Counted from the stretch's first letter, positions 1 through 11,984 are shown. The stretch: 64,000 nucleotides of DNA from Capitulum mitella (GCA_030062745.1 CP099842.1:5685822-5749821); one strand, 5' to 3'. The notes: generated from the letters alone by a model not told the origin. Made by a program: numbers and translations.

Positions 1-1149
1 TTGCCGCGGGGTCCTTAGAACGTGTTTTATGTTACGCGGGGCAAGACATCTACGGTAGGCTTTGAACGATCGTGTCAGCATGTGAACTTAAAGAGCATCC
101 GCGTGTGTATTTGGTACGCGTATGAATGACTGATTTATTTTCAGCTGCCGCTGCTGGGAAGAGATCTCTAGTCATCTTCAGTTCCGTTGCATTATGCTCG
201 AGGTCTACATTCTCGTGTGCTTTGTGCGAACTCGAGAATTGCCACTGTAATGTTATTCTCAGCGAGGGCAATCTGATAACCGGGGAATAGGTATGCATTG
301 AACATATGAATGTGACGAAGTCTATATTTTTGTCGCTGCCTGAAAATGTTTGATTTTATGACTCAAAATACAATGGTCCGTGTATTTTCTAGTTATATCG
401 CAGTGCGAGATCCCCAAAAACAGAGGTCGGCATGGAATTCGAGTTTCGACAAACGCAAACTCTACGAATGCTCATTTATGAATCCAACAAGAAAAAGCAT
501 CATCACGAACTGCGGAGAGCTTGTGTATAACTGAAATAGGAAATTTGTATTAATTGTAAACGAAGTACCCATCCATAATTTTACGTCTCATCTATTGTAT
601 GTAATCATTAATCCTAATCGAGCCTGACCTGACCCGACGAATATCAGATATGAGTTGGTAATGGCAGTTTACTGTGTTGTTGATCAAGTTATTTCGGAGC
701 AAAACGTTAATGAAACGGGATGCATGTTTTCTCTATTTCCAGACCAGGGTCATCATTGTGAACTTACCGAAGTCCACCACCACCGTTTATGACATTATCG
801 ATATTGTTCCCGAAAATCCTAACTCATTCTTGGTTCGGAAAGTGAATGCTTTGGCTCTATTCGATTTTGGACCATGCCCGTTCGCCAGATCGACAGACAA
901 AAAAAAGTTACAGTCGCACAGTGCCCAGCAACGTGAGATGTGTGCGGTCCTCGGCTCATGGGTTGCTGTTGTTGCGGACAGGGATGCTTCATGGCCGTCA
1001 TCGACAAATCCTGGGGCTTGCTGATGCTTTTATGTTCATTCATTCCATGCATCCCTATATACCTGTGGCTTTTCCTTCCATCCCTTTGGAATGCAATGTG
1101 TTCAGAAAACATTACACATTTAAAGATACGCAACAAATTTTTGAAGCAG
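1..1149. other. Intergenic DNA, no recognisable gene
   Basis: I recognise no gene here. Open frames of 60-180 codons occur on both strands but overlap one another and resemble no family I know. A pyrimidine-rich tract ending in CAG at about 742, followed by an open stretch to a possible donor near 840, looks superficially like an exon. Its short translation matches nothing I recognise, so I do not call it. Confidence 0.4.
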
Positions 1150-1620
1150 AACACTGGTGTAAAAGCAATTACAGAAATGAGCCCTTTTTCTGGAGTCAGT
1201 CGAACTGGTTTATTGTTGTTATCTGAACCAGAAAAACCGTTCACAAAGACTACTTGTCGCGCACCATTTACCCCAAACACGGTGCTGAGTTCATAAAAAA
1301 TTCGCTCAGCTGATCCAAAAAATGGCAAATTGTGTTCATCTGACATCACTTCAGTTCCTGCACTTACACATAAAAGCTGGAAGACCTGAACTATAACCTA
1401 AAGGTACAAAAATGAGCCCCATTTCTTGGGTATTTTCAACTCTTTAAAACCGGGTTCAGGTGATAATTTTTGTTCACGTTTACGGTTAGCAACGTTATCC
1501 CGTGCGGGTTTATCTGTCATTTGTGTGGAATACCACACTTCGGTGGACCACCGAGTGTTCCGCGAGAAGTCGCAGTAATACCTTCTCTACAGCACAAGTT
1601 GCAGATGTAATCGTAATCAG
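1150..1620 (+). repeat. Unknown dispersed repeat (family E), copy 1
   Basis: This stretch aligns by eye with 2388-2860 in the same orientation. Shared blocks include AAACCGTTCACAAA, CTCAGCTGATCC followed by AAA and TGGCAAA, and AAAGCTGAAAGACCTGA-like sequence. Both copies end near a GCACAAG motif. They differ by many substitutions and small indels, so this is an old duplicated or transposed repeat. It has no coding domain and no terminal repeat I can define. It could be a fragment of a larger non-autonomous DNA transposon. Confidence 0.6.
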
Positions 1621-2387
1621 CGGACACTGCATCTAAACTGCCGGGTGTGCCAATACCCAGAACGCTTTCTGCGCGATGGTTCCCAAGGTGGCGCACACCT
1701 AACTGAACTTTATATTTAGTATGCTAAGCGTCGTCACAAACCCTAAAGTGGCGCTAATTTGGTCCTGTACTCTGACCATTTCCACCCCTTCCCCCTACCC
1801 CGCTTCGATGTCAAACGAGGCTTCTCGGCACACAATGCAGGACGACAACGACGCTCCGGCGCCCTTCGACTTCTAAATGATATGTTGTTTTGGTATCTTA
1901 TAAATAATCTGTATAATATATCTTAGCTAAATTTATTTAGTTATTTTTTAAAAAAAACTATTGAAAATAATAAATAAATAAATAAACCCAAATGAGAAAA
2001 CATAAATCGCCAGCATTAGCTCAAAAGTTCGAGCTCTTCCCTCCACGTATAGGGACTCAATGGATTTGGGGGGAAATCGTGCAGTATACAGCACAGACAC
2101 AAACACAGAATCGCCTGTTGTCGGACACTAGCTTCGTTTAAACAAGAAAACAAAGGACGAGAAAATGCCAGCCTGCGCAGAACTGAATTCAGTTCGTTCA
2201 ACGCTCGGCCACAGCAAGAACACGATTCGACGTGGTGAAAGGAGTGATAGGTGTGTTCTTAAGTCCTCCTTCGCGTGCACGTCACGAGATACGATTCAAA
2301 TGCTTTCGGATCGGCTACACGGAGAGTTACCGGTCCAAAACACAAACTCTGGCATTCACGCATTGGTTTTATGGTGCACACAGGAAT
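1621..2387. other. AT-rich intergenic DNA
   Basis: No gene is seen. An AT-rich stretch around 1880-1985 ends in short tandem AATA units (about 1967-1986). The remainder has no clear repeat structure. Confidence 0.4.
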
Positions 2388-2860
2388 CTTTTAAACCAGA
2401 AAACCGGTGTAATGGAAAGTACAAAAATAACTTTTTCTGGAGGCAGTTGAACCGGTTTATGGGTCTTATCTGAAACAGAAAAACCGTTCACAAAAATTAC
2501 CCGTTGCTGACGTCAAACCCCAAATACGGCGCCGTGTTTACAAAATTCCCTCAGCTGATCCTAAAACTGGCAAAATGTGTTTAACGGACGCCATAATATT
2601 TGCTTAACTTAACCTAAAAGCTGAAAGACCTGAGCCATGGTCTAAAGTACGAAAATCTGTCCTTTTCTCGAGCACTTTAAGCCCCGTAAAAACAGGTTAA
2701 AGTGAGACATTTCTGTCTACACATAGTGTTACTAACGTAAGCTATGTGGGTTCATCTGACACTTGTTTGCAAAACATCTCACTTCAGAGAAGCATTGAAT
2801 GCCCTGCAGATGACCGGAACAATGCTTGTGCTGTTTACAGCACAAGCTGCGCATGCCACT
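2388..2860 (+). repeat. Unknown dispersed repeat (family E), copy 2
   Basis: This is the second, direct copy of the repeat at 1150-1620, about 1.24 kb downstream. The AAACCGTTCACAAA block lies near 2480 and CTCAGCTGATCC near 2550. It ends near the CAGCACAAGC motif at about 2840. The duplicated arrangement suggests either a tandem duplication of about 1.2 kb or two insertions. No protein domain is encoded. Confidence 0.6.
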
Positions 2861-3759
2861 GCAGTTTGTTAAAACTAAATCTGGACTTCCTGCAATTTCA
2901 GTCCGTCATTCCTGTCATTTCAGTCATTCCGGTCACGTTCATGGGCAACAGGCAAGACAACTCGGCCCAATATTTACTCATACACAGTGCATATATACAC
3001 ACATAGGTCTTTATTCCTTCCAGTTGCAACTTCGACGACACGGGCTCCCCTCCCCTACTGCGCTCAGGCTCGAGGCGAGGCGGACCCGTTACCGCTCGAG
3101 ACGGCACATCAGCTTCATGGCGTTAGCCGGCATCTTTGTCCCGTCGAAAATTACCAAGGTCAGCTTTTTGGACGAGAACGTAAACGCAACCCGCAGCTTG
3201 CTGAACTTTACATGCAGGAAGCTGCGTGTCATCACAAACACTGTAGCGGCGCTGACTTTGTCGTCCACTCCAAGGCCTCGTCTAACATGTTAACTAGGGG
3301 GGGGCTCAGTCCTCGCAGTGGAGTTGCCAGCCCCCTCCACCCCCCGTAGCCAAGGCAAAACTGAGTAGTGGGGGAGTTAAAATGTTGGAAATAAAATCCA
3401 AATCGGGAGTTTTTGCAGACACGTAATATTTCACTTTTTCATGCGAAGTCACGGGAAAAAATGCATCCCTCATCCATTCTCAGCGACACTTGTATAACCA
3501 GAGGTAGCGTATACAAACAGAAGATGTATATAAGCACGCTGGGGAAATAAACATGTAAAATAAGTGCGTGCGCCAACACAAGAAATGCAGGGTTTGCTGT
3601 GGAGATAAAATATTTTTCCCAATTGCTAAGTCACTCCAAAAATGCTTCATCAATTTTTCGTACGTTTGAATCATCGGTGGTGCGCAGTGTATGGAGATAA
3701 AATGTGTTGATAACATTTTTGTACTGCAATAACACAAAAGAGGGGAAGGGCATATTTAT
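2861..3759. other. Intergenic DNA
   Basis: No gene is recognised. A short imperfect array of 10-bp TCATTCCGG-like units lies at about 2908-2940. A G-run and a C-rich stretch lie at 3297-3350. The rest is unremarkable. Confidence 0.4.
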
Positions 3760-4982
3760 TTAACCCGTCCCCGACAGGGAACGTTGTGGCAGTTGACTGC
3801 CGCCATGAGGTTTTTCTGGGATTACGAGAGAACAAACAAACACAGAGTCACGAAACTTTCTGTATCTTTTGTGTCATCAATTCTACATCTCGTGTCAAAA
3901 TTTTGACCTCAGATCAGGTCAGGTGCCTGACCTAGGTCAGGTCAGACAGACCTATGTCCAAAAAGGCTTAGCACCCTGTAACTTTGTCAGAAAACAAGAT
4001 ATCTCAATAATACTTACAGGGATTAGTGATTGTGATAGATGCAACAAATCTCCTATCTCAGATTTTTCGGAATTTTTCGGGTCATTGGCCTAAAGGCAAG
4101 CCCATTTTTAAGACGTCGTCGTTTTTTTCGGAAACTGACGGAATATTTCATAACATTTTTAGTGTGGAGTGAAGCGGACATCTAGTTACCGTCATTGGGC
4201 AAGGTATCAATGACTTCCAGCCACTGACCTGAGGTCAGGTCACCAACAACTGTAGTGAGCCAAAATGTACTACCGTCAAAATCGACGATGAATTACTCAG
4301 AATGGGTAGAAAATGGCAGAACTAGCTTGCAAAGACGTAAGTAATACCAGGAACCTCAAAAAGTTTGAAAAAGTAGCATATTTTGCAAATAAACAGGCTC
4401 CCGCCATTAAAGCTCCGCCAATTTTGTAGATTGATAACTGATGAATTTTTCCAAAATTTTAGCATGAAAAACCATCACAAGAACCTCTGCGATCAGTAAA
4501 ATATACATAGATCGTCTTATTTCGCGAAAATAAAGCCACGCTAAAATTACTTCCCGTCAACTTGTTACTGCATACGGCAGCGGCGCACACCTACAGCTGG
4601 CATGAGAATTGCCGTGTCTTTAACTCAACGTTTCGGCGTATATATTGAACAAATCTGGGAAATTAGACGTGTAACGTCATCCGGGGACCTTCACTCGTGC
4701 GCTGGTGCCTTTACCTATGCGTTATTAGTCACAGTTCTTAAGATTACGGCCATTTCTCGGTCTCATGCAGCCGGCTATGAGACAACATACATAGGGCGTA
4801 AATTGCTTACATATTATCTAAAACTAAAAATGAGACCAGTTCCGAGCTCTATTCGTCACAAGCTCTCCAACTGTATGCTTATTTTTATGGTGCGACCAAC
4901 CATTCGTGAGTTACAGGGGGCGGCCAACTACCCCCCTCAGTCGCGCATGTTCGAAACTGACCGACGGTCGTGCGCGAGTTAA
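3760..4982 (+). mobile_element. piggyBac-type non-autonomous element (family A), copy a
   Basis: A ~1.22-kb element starts TTAACCCGTCCCCGAC and ends CGAGTTAA, so TTAA flanks both ends and the tips form a short CCCG/CGGG-type inverted repeat. TTAA target duplication and CCC-starting tips are hallmarks of piggyBac transposons. It encodes no transposase, so it would have to be moved in trans. Inside are an everted TGACCTAGGTCA palindrome (3928-3939), TGACCTGAGGTCA (4225-4237), a 74-codon frame (3869-4093) open in all four copies and a longer frame (4602-4982) that is not conserved. The G/C-run hairpin near the 5' end has decayed here. Other copies lie at 13423, 28347 and 39614. Confidence 0.75.
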
Positions 4983-7900
4983 AAGGGTATCATATTTCGA
5001 CCAAAACAATGCGGTCGAAATATGAAGATGAAAAGGGCGGGGCAGATGGCAAGAGGCAAAGAAAAACGAGATCCAGAAAAACGTAAAGATCTTTTATGCA
5101 GCCATACCCCGGAAACCAGGACTGCCCTGTTCCTAAATGGCCTATTTCCGAAAAATTTGTGTTTGTAAATCAACATTTCTGCATTTAAAAAGACCCTTTT
5201 TGCAACCGTTTGTCTTCTCATGAGGCATCAGCTTGTTTTAGCCACACCAGCCTTCAGCAAACTACTTGGAGTTTGCTGAAATGCAAAATTACCTGATATT
5301 TATACCCATATGGTCTATATCACCCCTTGGTGCAATGTGGTAATCATAATGGTCCCAAACAGCCAAATTCCCAAAAGTGGAACCAGATTAGTGGGTGTGC
5401 GTCGTTCGATTACGGAGTATACCACCGTATGATATCGAATGGGAAAATGTTGGCAGCAAGGCAACGAACACAAAACATTGAACAACATAAATAACGATGG
5501 TTGAAGCTTTTGGATAAGAATATATGGAATGCCAGGTATCCATCTGTGGACCAATGTAGAAAAGCAATCATTTTGTCGAAGAAATATGGAATAAAAAAGA
5601 AACATCTTATGCAACGCGTTCAACACAAATATAGAAGCAGCATCAATATCAACCGGCTATCTACCAAGTGAGAGATGACGGAGTGACAGAAGATTGGGAC
5701 AGGGGTCAATGAAGCACTGCACAAATATCTAAACAGTACGGTAGGCATTGGCAATAACTCCTGAAAACTGGACGGAGATCCTAGCAGGAACGTCGTGAAA
5801 GATTCCCATTTCATCTCGCAAGTCTTCGCTATTTAACTAGAACTAGAGGCAAAACAATGCGTTACACGGTTGACTGGGATCAAAATTAAAGCTTTGTATC
5901 TCACGCAGACCTCTGGAGCCGATTAGTACTTTTATCTAAACAAAGATTTCCCGCAAACGGGGGATCCCAAGTCCAACATGTTGCAAGTTCACATTTATGA
6001 CCTCTGACCACTGATGTCCTAAATCCTGCTTGTCCCAGACGGTGTTTGTGATTGAAGTAAACACAGAATGTGCAATCTCCTAGAGCGATGCCCGTTCCTG
6101 ATGCAGCTATACAAAGTAAACCTCGCAATGTTTTGTCATTCGGTATTTTACCGTTTTGGTGTTAACCGAGGCCCATATTTGTCACTTCTGCACCTTACGT
6201 CGGTAATTTGTTCATCCAATATTTTGCCCCTCAGTATCCTTTTTTCATTGCGATAAAAATCGCTGTTCATTATTTATCCATATTCGATGTTTTGTCCTTC
6301 ATCCTTTTCCCGTTTGATGTTCATCCAGGTCCACACTGACCCGGTTTGAAATTTTGCTATTGACATCTTGGTTCCAAAATTTCTTGCATTCGATATTGCG
6401 CCATCGTGCGTTTTGTGGGGTACATGGTGCACAAAATAACCGTGCCGTCCCTAGTTCAGAACACAAACGAGGGCTAGAAAAGAATGATGCGCGGTAAAAC
6501 GCGTAATTAGCCCGCCAGTGACTCGGGGGGACGTTTGACGGTCCCCCGGTCATCTTAGGTCACGTCTTAATGACGTTATAAAAACGGCCGTTTTGCGATT
6601 CGACGTCCAATATTAGTTCACTACCTCATTATCTTTCCTTGTACAATTTATCGTGAATGTGACTTTCATTGTATATTAGTATGACCTAGGAATTCAATAT
6701 GGAGCTCCGCTGACCTTACGCTAGGTCATCCTAGGCCAAAAAATGTATTTTTTCTTTTTCTGGTCCAATGAGTATAGATTTATGCAAAGCAACTGAAGAA
6801 ACTAACGTTTGGGTACGTCCACATAGGTTAACGAATTTTCTTGCAACAAACTTGGTGTATAAATAACACCAAAATTTCTTTGAACATTGTAGCATGTTTT
6901 CGTAGTTTGACCTCTCATGGTTTTCATTTAGCTTAAAAAGTAAACCTGTGACCTCTGTTTCACGTTCTGGAAGATCAGTGTGGAGATATCGGTTTTTGCA
7001 ACGCTGTGCAGCATTCCATGGAAACCCGCAACATGGCACAAGCTGACTTTTAGGTTCATCCAAATATGTCAGATGGAGGTCACTAGCTTGCTCGTGGCGC
7101 TCCGAGATTGAAAGAATAAAACCTTACAATGTTGCATGTGCACGATAACTGAGGTGTTTTCAGGGGTTTTTCGTGCTCAAAGCTCTTTCAAAGAGTTTTT
7201 TTCAGAAACTTCGTGTCATATGGGCAAGGAAAGATGTATTGCATGACGTTATAACGGAGGTCAAATTTGATCCAACCTCAAGGGCGCAGGAACTCCTTCA
7301 CTTTTTAGGGGTCAAAGAAGAATTTCTTGACCTCCTGGCATTCAGGACAAAGTCATTTGTTTCAAGTGAACGTCAAGAGAGTAAATTCCAAAAAGCTGAG
7401 GATGGCAGCTGTCCTCTTGCCCCCCCCCCCCACTTCCTGCGCCCTTGCCCAACCTGGCCTTGATCTTTTACAACGTTGGGTCAGTGGGCACTTGGAATAT
7501 GAGATGAAGCCATCAGGAAGCCATCATGATATCGTCACGCAAACTTAAGTCTCGACTGGTATTTGCTATGATGAGGCGCCTCTGGGGAAAACGGTCACTT
7601 TTTTCTTGTTTGACCTGACCTGTGGCCAGGGGCGGTTCGTCGTTAGAGACAACTGAGGCAGTCCCTCACTAGAAATAACTGGAAATGTGTAACTAATATC
7701 AGACATAATCCATGTGCAACATTTTTTTTTTATAAAATCGAATACATCATTAAACTGGAACGATGTGCCCATATTGTTCCGCATTCATCAGCATAGCAGG
7801 GAACATGCCCGCAAAGACATCCTACGCCTCGCCGCACCCGCAGCTTGAAGTCATAAAGTTAACTTTATGACTATGAGACGGCATAAAGAAAGACGTGAAA

Positions 7901-8514
7901 AAGGTACACGATGCTGCGCTGGTGCTGTTTCTGGAACAATTGTTACCAGTGTTTGCAATCAGAGATGGAAAAGCTCAGGTAGGTGTGCAACGTGGATGCT
8001 ATAAATATCGTAGGTGACGACAGCTCCTACCATCGATAGCAGATGCTCTATGGACATTTATTTTGCTTGACTAGTCAAATTTGAAACCAAAAGAGCAGTT
8101 GGCGATGTGAGATGGTTACCGTCAAAGACACTAACAGGACACAGGAGAGTTAGGAACCCAATGTTACCCCTACCAAATTTGGCCTGTCTTAATATCGGCT
8201 CTATAGCACTGTACGAAACAAAATTGTTCATGCAGTGTTTTTCAGTAGAACTGATAATTTTCAAAACACTGGGGAGGTGTTTTGCGATGCCATGCCTGGG
8301 AACTCTTCACACAGAACTCAAGGCAATACTGGGACACTTCTATTTTTGGGCGTCACTCGTCCTGCGGCGCGTACACAGTTTCTATAGCAGCGCCGTTTCG
8401 CTGTACAAGCGTCTCGGCGGGCGGCGGAGGCTCCGGATGACGCGACAAAGTTCGTTTCGGTCCATCGCCGCGGCGTACTCATCCACAGCCCGCCTCAGCT
8501 GTTTCATCGGCACT
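4983..8514. other. Long intergenic stretch without recognisable genes
   Basis: Nothing I can name. Short overlapping frames occur on both strands. A loosely repetitive stretch at about 6130-6420 has ATTCGATNTTTTG-like words, vaguely like the minisatellite at 9.6 kb. A C-run lies at 7422-7432. Composition shifts to GC-rich near 8350-8480, just before the minisatellite, with no recognisable exon. Confidence 0.35.
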
Positions 8515-8770
8515 AGGATAAAATGGCGAATGTCTTTTTGGCGAATGCTAGATGGCGTATGCTAAGCGGCGACATGTAAAAACGGCGACATGCCAAAATG
8601 GCTAACGGCCGAATGGCGAATGGCCAAATGGCGACGTGTCAAAAAAACGACATACCAAAATGGCGAACGGCCGAATGGCAAGGCGTAAAAAGTCAACATG
8701 TAAAAATGCCGAACGGATATATGACGACCTGCCGATAAATGGATAAATGGACAGGGCCGCCCCATGCCAG
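8515..8770 (-). repeat. Degenerate minisatellite, inverted partner of 9562-9990
   Basis: Short variable units built from AATGGCGA, GGCGACATGT and AACGGCCGAATGGC repeat through this stretch. Read on the opposite strand they match the units at 9562-9990 (TCGCCATTT, ACATGTCGCC, GGCCNTTCGCCATT). The two arrays therefore form a long imperfect inverted repeat around about 0.8 kb. No protein is encoded: the open frames are a by-product of the repeating units. Confidence 0.7.
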
Positions 8771-8820
8771 GACAGCCCTCTAGTGAGTTGCCAGCTGGCC
8801 ACTGTATAATAATGAACCTC

Positions 8821-8945
8821 CTACGGGACTCGAACCCGGCGCCATGTGACCCAGATGTTTGATCTTATCCCAGAACATGAGGCAGTTAGTTTGAAGCTGC
8901 TTACGACGTCCTCCACCTGCCATCTCAGCATCTAGCAATGCGGCC
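8821..8945 (-). repeat. Possible tRNA-derived SINE fragment
   Basis: On the - strand this contains GCCGGGTTCGAGTCCCGT, close to a tRNA T-arm and pol III B box, with four of five stem pairs and the TTCGAGT loop. No convincing A box or anticodon arm lies at the right distance upstream. It may be a diverged SINE head or coincidence. Confidence 0.25.
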
Positions 8946-8985
8946 GGAAACAAAATCGAACGGCAATCGGTAGCCCCCGTCACCA

Positions 8986-9126
8986 CAGGCGCAGCCAAGG
9001 GGGGCGGGGCGCCCGCCCGGCAGGCCCGTCTTCCCGGCAGGCGGTTTTCGTTTTTCGTGCGATTTCAGTTCACTCTGAGCTCTGCCCCCCCCCCTCCCCT
9101 TTAAGAAAATCCTGGTTGCGCCCCTG
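8986..9126 (+). mobile_element. Small inverted-repeat element (family F), copy 1
   Basis: The element begins CAGGCGCAGCCAAGG and ends, read on the other strand, CAGGGGCGCAACCAGGA. The tips are thus imperfect terminal inverted repeats of about 15 bp. A second copy with the same interior words (GGCGGTTTTCG, GATTTCAGTT, AGAAAATCCTGG) is at 41308-41483. It is far too short to encode a transposase. Tips of this CAGGGGCG type are common in hAT-like non-autonomous elements. The class is inferred from the tips only. Confidence 0.5.
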
Positions 9127-9290
9127 CTCGTCACTATCCATCCCTCTCCCCCAAAAAACATCGTGAATGCTGGTCTGCGTCACGTGACAGATTCGTAGCG
9201 AGGCATAAGAGAGTCCTCAACATTGTCCATCCGCCCCCACCCCTCTCGCCCTTACGCATTACGCCAGGGGACCGCGGAGCTGGGGCGTAT

Positions 9291-9317
9291 CTTATCTTAT
9301 CTTATCTTATCTTATCT

Positions 9318-9348
<31 letters not shown>

Positions 9349-9350
9349 TA
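9291..9350 (+). repeat. CTTAT pentanucleotide microsatellite
   Basis: About eleven perfect TCTTA units run in tandem and then decay into TCTATACTTATC. It is a simple sequence repeat lying between the two inverted minisatellites. Confidence 0.95.
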
Positions 9351-9561
9351 CTTATCCAGTGCGGACTGTCGAGTCTGCTTCAGTGCATCGCATCCTTACG
9401 CATTGCAGTACCTACTAACAGACTTTCAGGCTTTCCCCAGTGAAGACCGTCCGTCAGTGAGTTGCACCACTGGACAATGGGTTTAAGGTACAAACAACAA
9501 GGTCTGTTTGACACTGAGCTCAAACCCATCTAGATAAGTCTTTCGGGTATAATTTATACTA

Positions 9562-9990
9562 TGCAATGTCATCATTTCGCGATTCGCATTTCTCCCTTCG
9601 TCATTTTGGCATGTCATCTTTTTACATGTAGTCATTTTGCTGTTTACCATTTACCTATCCGCCACCTTATCCGCCATCTTGGCATATCGCTGTTTTACGT
9701 GTCGCCAAGTGTCGCTATATTGCCTCCCGCCATTTTGGCTTGTTGATTTTTTTATTTATCGTCATTTGGCCGTTTGCCATTCGGCCATTTGCCATTTTGG
9801 CATGACGCCATTTCAACATGTCGCCATTTCGACGTTCGCCATTTGGCCAGTCGCCATTCTAACATGTCGCCATTTTTACGTGTCGTCATTTTGCCCTCTA
9901 CCATCTGGCCAGTCGCCATTTTAACGTGTCGCCTTTTTCCATTCGCCATCTGGCATTCGTCAAAAAGGCATTCGTCATTTCTACATTCCG
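9562..9990 (+). repeat. Degenerate minisatellite (TCGCCATTT units)
   Basis: Units of roughly 20-35 bp repeat words such as TCGCCATTT, AACATGTCGCC, CATTTGGCC and CATTTTGGCATG. The array is the reverse complement of the one at 8515-8770. It stops just before the mariner-like transposase relic. Long open frames across it exist because the units lack stops, so I do not call genes. Confidence 0.75.
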
Positions 9991-10049
9991 CCATTTTGTC
10001 CGGACACCGTTCCACCGTAGTCGGAGAGGCTCGCCGGAAATGGTTACCG

Positions 10050-10655
10050 TCATGGTTACCGCCATCGGACATGGTTGCCTGGGTCACAGACCAAAACCAG
10101 AAGCCTAGCGGCGATAGACCTGGACTGCGAGCTGGCCAGGAATGGTCCATCAGCCGGCTGATGACACGGTCGCCGAACTTGCCGCTCAGCCAGGAACGGG
10201 TGGCGACCATCGTGTGCACGGTTGTTCCATCTTGCTGGAACCAGTATTGTCGAGCTGTAGCTCGTGCCCTCCTTTTGGACTCAGCCGTTCTTGAAGCAGT
10301 TGCAGATAGGTCTTACCGGTGACCTACTGATTTGGGCTGAACAAGAATGTGAGCATGTGACCTTCCACAATGACATTGGCGGCCCTGCTTATGACTTGCC
10401 GGCCACCCTGCGTCCGGCATTTCACTTCCGCGCCAGGGTTTTGTGGTGCCCAATATCTTTCTGATTGCTTGAGCATTATATCAAGCAGAGCCACTTCTCA
10501 TCAATCCAAATCACAGTCTCCTCAGACCGCTCAGGCTATTCATAGACCAACGACAGAAGCTGGTTTTGATAACCATGTGCTTGGCAATCAGGAGCACGTC
10601 AGTGTAGGATCGATAGGGATACCACCCCAGCTTTCCGCAAAGCACTTGCCGCGGG

Positions 10656-10724
<69 letters not shown>

Positions 10725-11229
10725 ATCCACCTTTTATGCCAGACATTTATGATTTCAGATATTAAGAAAAAACAGCAACAGTCAAGCTCATAGAAACATA
10801 GGTAGGAACCAAAGCAACATTGGTAGGGCTTAAGCCATAGTAAGCCTATAGAAAACGATGGCCGTACTCGCTACGCAGTGGTGACTGAGATGTTAAGGGA
10901 TTTCGCTGTTTCTGCCAGTGAGATGTGCTTCCTGCTCTTCGAATAGGGCTCAACAAACGCACGCACACATGCGATTAGTTCGTCACTGAGAAGAAGCCGC
11001 CCACCACTCTCGAAATGAGGTCGCGCTTGACCCTCCGTCACTAGGAATCGGTCTATCAGTCTCTTAAATCGCCTCGGTACATTTTTTGTCGATAACCGAT
11101 GGCGATTTCGGAGCTTCCGACGCATTGCAGGGACGTTCCGCGGTGCACCAAATCCAGGATTATTCGTGTTTCCTGCTTGGTCGACAAAGGTGAATTTTTA
11201 CGCTGTCCGTGAGGAGGATACTTAGGCAT
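10050..11229 (-). pseudogene. Mariner-like (IS630-Tc1-mariner) transposase relic
   Basis: Reading the - strand, a start at 11229 gives MPKYPPHGQRKN, followed by a helix-turn-helix-like N-terminal region (11125-10871) with frame breaks. A TA array interrupts the middle. The C-terminal catalytic part lies at about 10250-10090. There FQQDGTTVHT is the usual second-Asp motif (QQDG.P.H), and WPARSPGLSPLGFW corresponds to WPPRSPDLNPLDFW of this superfamily. The Asp of SPDL, a catalytic residue, is Gly here. With at least two frame breaks and this loss, the protein is dead. It is a DNA-transposon remnant. I could not identify the terminal repeats with certainty, but a duplicated palindrome lies just outside its 5' end. 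Confidence 0.75.
10657..10722. repeat. TA dinucleotide array inside the transposase relic
   Basis: Thirty-three uninterrupted TA units are inserted in, or expanded within, the middle of the mariner-like relic. They split its reading frame. Confidence 0.95.
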
Positions 11230-11312
11230 TCTGGGTGGTGTGAGAGCAGACTGTTTTTATATTGTCACTTGTTTTACCTAACAACGAAAATATCCCATTT
11301 TTGACAAAAGGG

Positions 11313-11403
11313 ATCACGTTAATTTTTTTACAGGCGAAAAAAATTAACGTGATTTTTTGACAATCACGTTAATTTTTTTACAGGCGAAAAAAATTAACGT
11401 GAT
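11313..11403. repeat. Tandem duplicate of a 41-bp palindrome
   Basis: Positions 11313-11353 and 11363-11403 are near-identical 41-bp sequences. Each is itself an inverted repeat: ATCACGTTAATTTTTTT, a short centre with CAGGCG, then AAAAAAATTAACGTGAT. They are separated by nine bases. They lie about 85 bp outside the start of the transposase relic, on the side where its terminal inverted repeat would be expected. A head-to-head pair of element ends is one explanation. Confidence 0.8.
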
Positions 11404-11984
11404 CTGCATGCAGCTTGTGCTTTTAGCGAATAATTTAAGATTATCGGATCTAGTGAAAAACCCAGCTCTGACCATTCGAAGATTGAAAATATATCTTCAG
11501 CGTTGTAACGACACCAATGTCGCGACCTCGTGAATGTGATTACATTAGGTGAATGTGTATATTTATATTTATATAATAATGTGAACATTAAGGTGCGCAG
11601 TGCTCACCTCAATGTTCGGCTTAAATATTTGTTTGTGCTTGGACAAACAGTTAGTAGGAACTAAAAGAAATCCAATGTGGAAGGTTTGCTATCCTCGAAA
11701 CTCATGCATTATGGTCCTGGCAAATATACATTGCTGATACATAGCACTTCCTGCGCAATGTGGCACTGATCTGCCACACGAGGCACCATTCATTGCCTTT
11801 ACATCTCATTTGAACAGGCTCCTTGAGCAGCCTTTTGGCTCTGAGGAATTTTTGTTTGCCACACTCCCTAGTGCGGGATGTTTCAATGTGCCTCACTGTG
11901 GTAGACCGGACGGAGAGGAGAATCGCGCTGTGATGGATCCCCGGACACGTTTCTATCACGGGAAGCGAGCTCGCAGACGCCGCT
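11404..11984. other. Intergenic DNA
   Basis: No gene is recognised. It lies between the duplicated palindrome and the LINE fragment, whose true 5' end may reach back into this stretch. Confidence 0.4.

Noticed and set aside
743-839. Exon-like segment after a pyrimidine tract and CAG
   Set aside because: Only about 32 codons, a weak donor, no matching neighbour exon and no recognised family.
674-1349. Overlapping frames on both strands near 0.7-1.3 kb
   Set aside because: The 3' part lies in family E repeat and the rest matches nothing. Opposite-strand frames over the same bases indicate chance.
9562-10322. Cys/His/Phe-rich frames of 60-180 codons that look like zinc-finger arrays
   Set aside because: They arise from the TCGCCATTT minisatellite units and continue into the antisense strand of the mariner relic.
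10370-10765. Frames encoding long alternating Tyr-Ile stretches (also near 12917, 14844, 15947, 49278, 55506 and 59637)
   Set aside because: They are translations of TA microsatellites.
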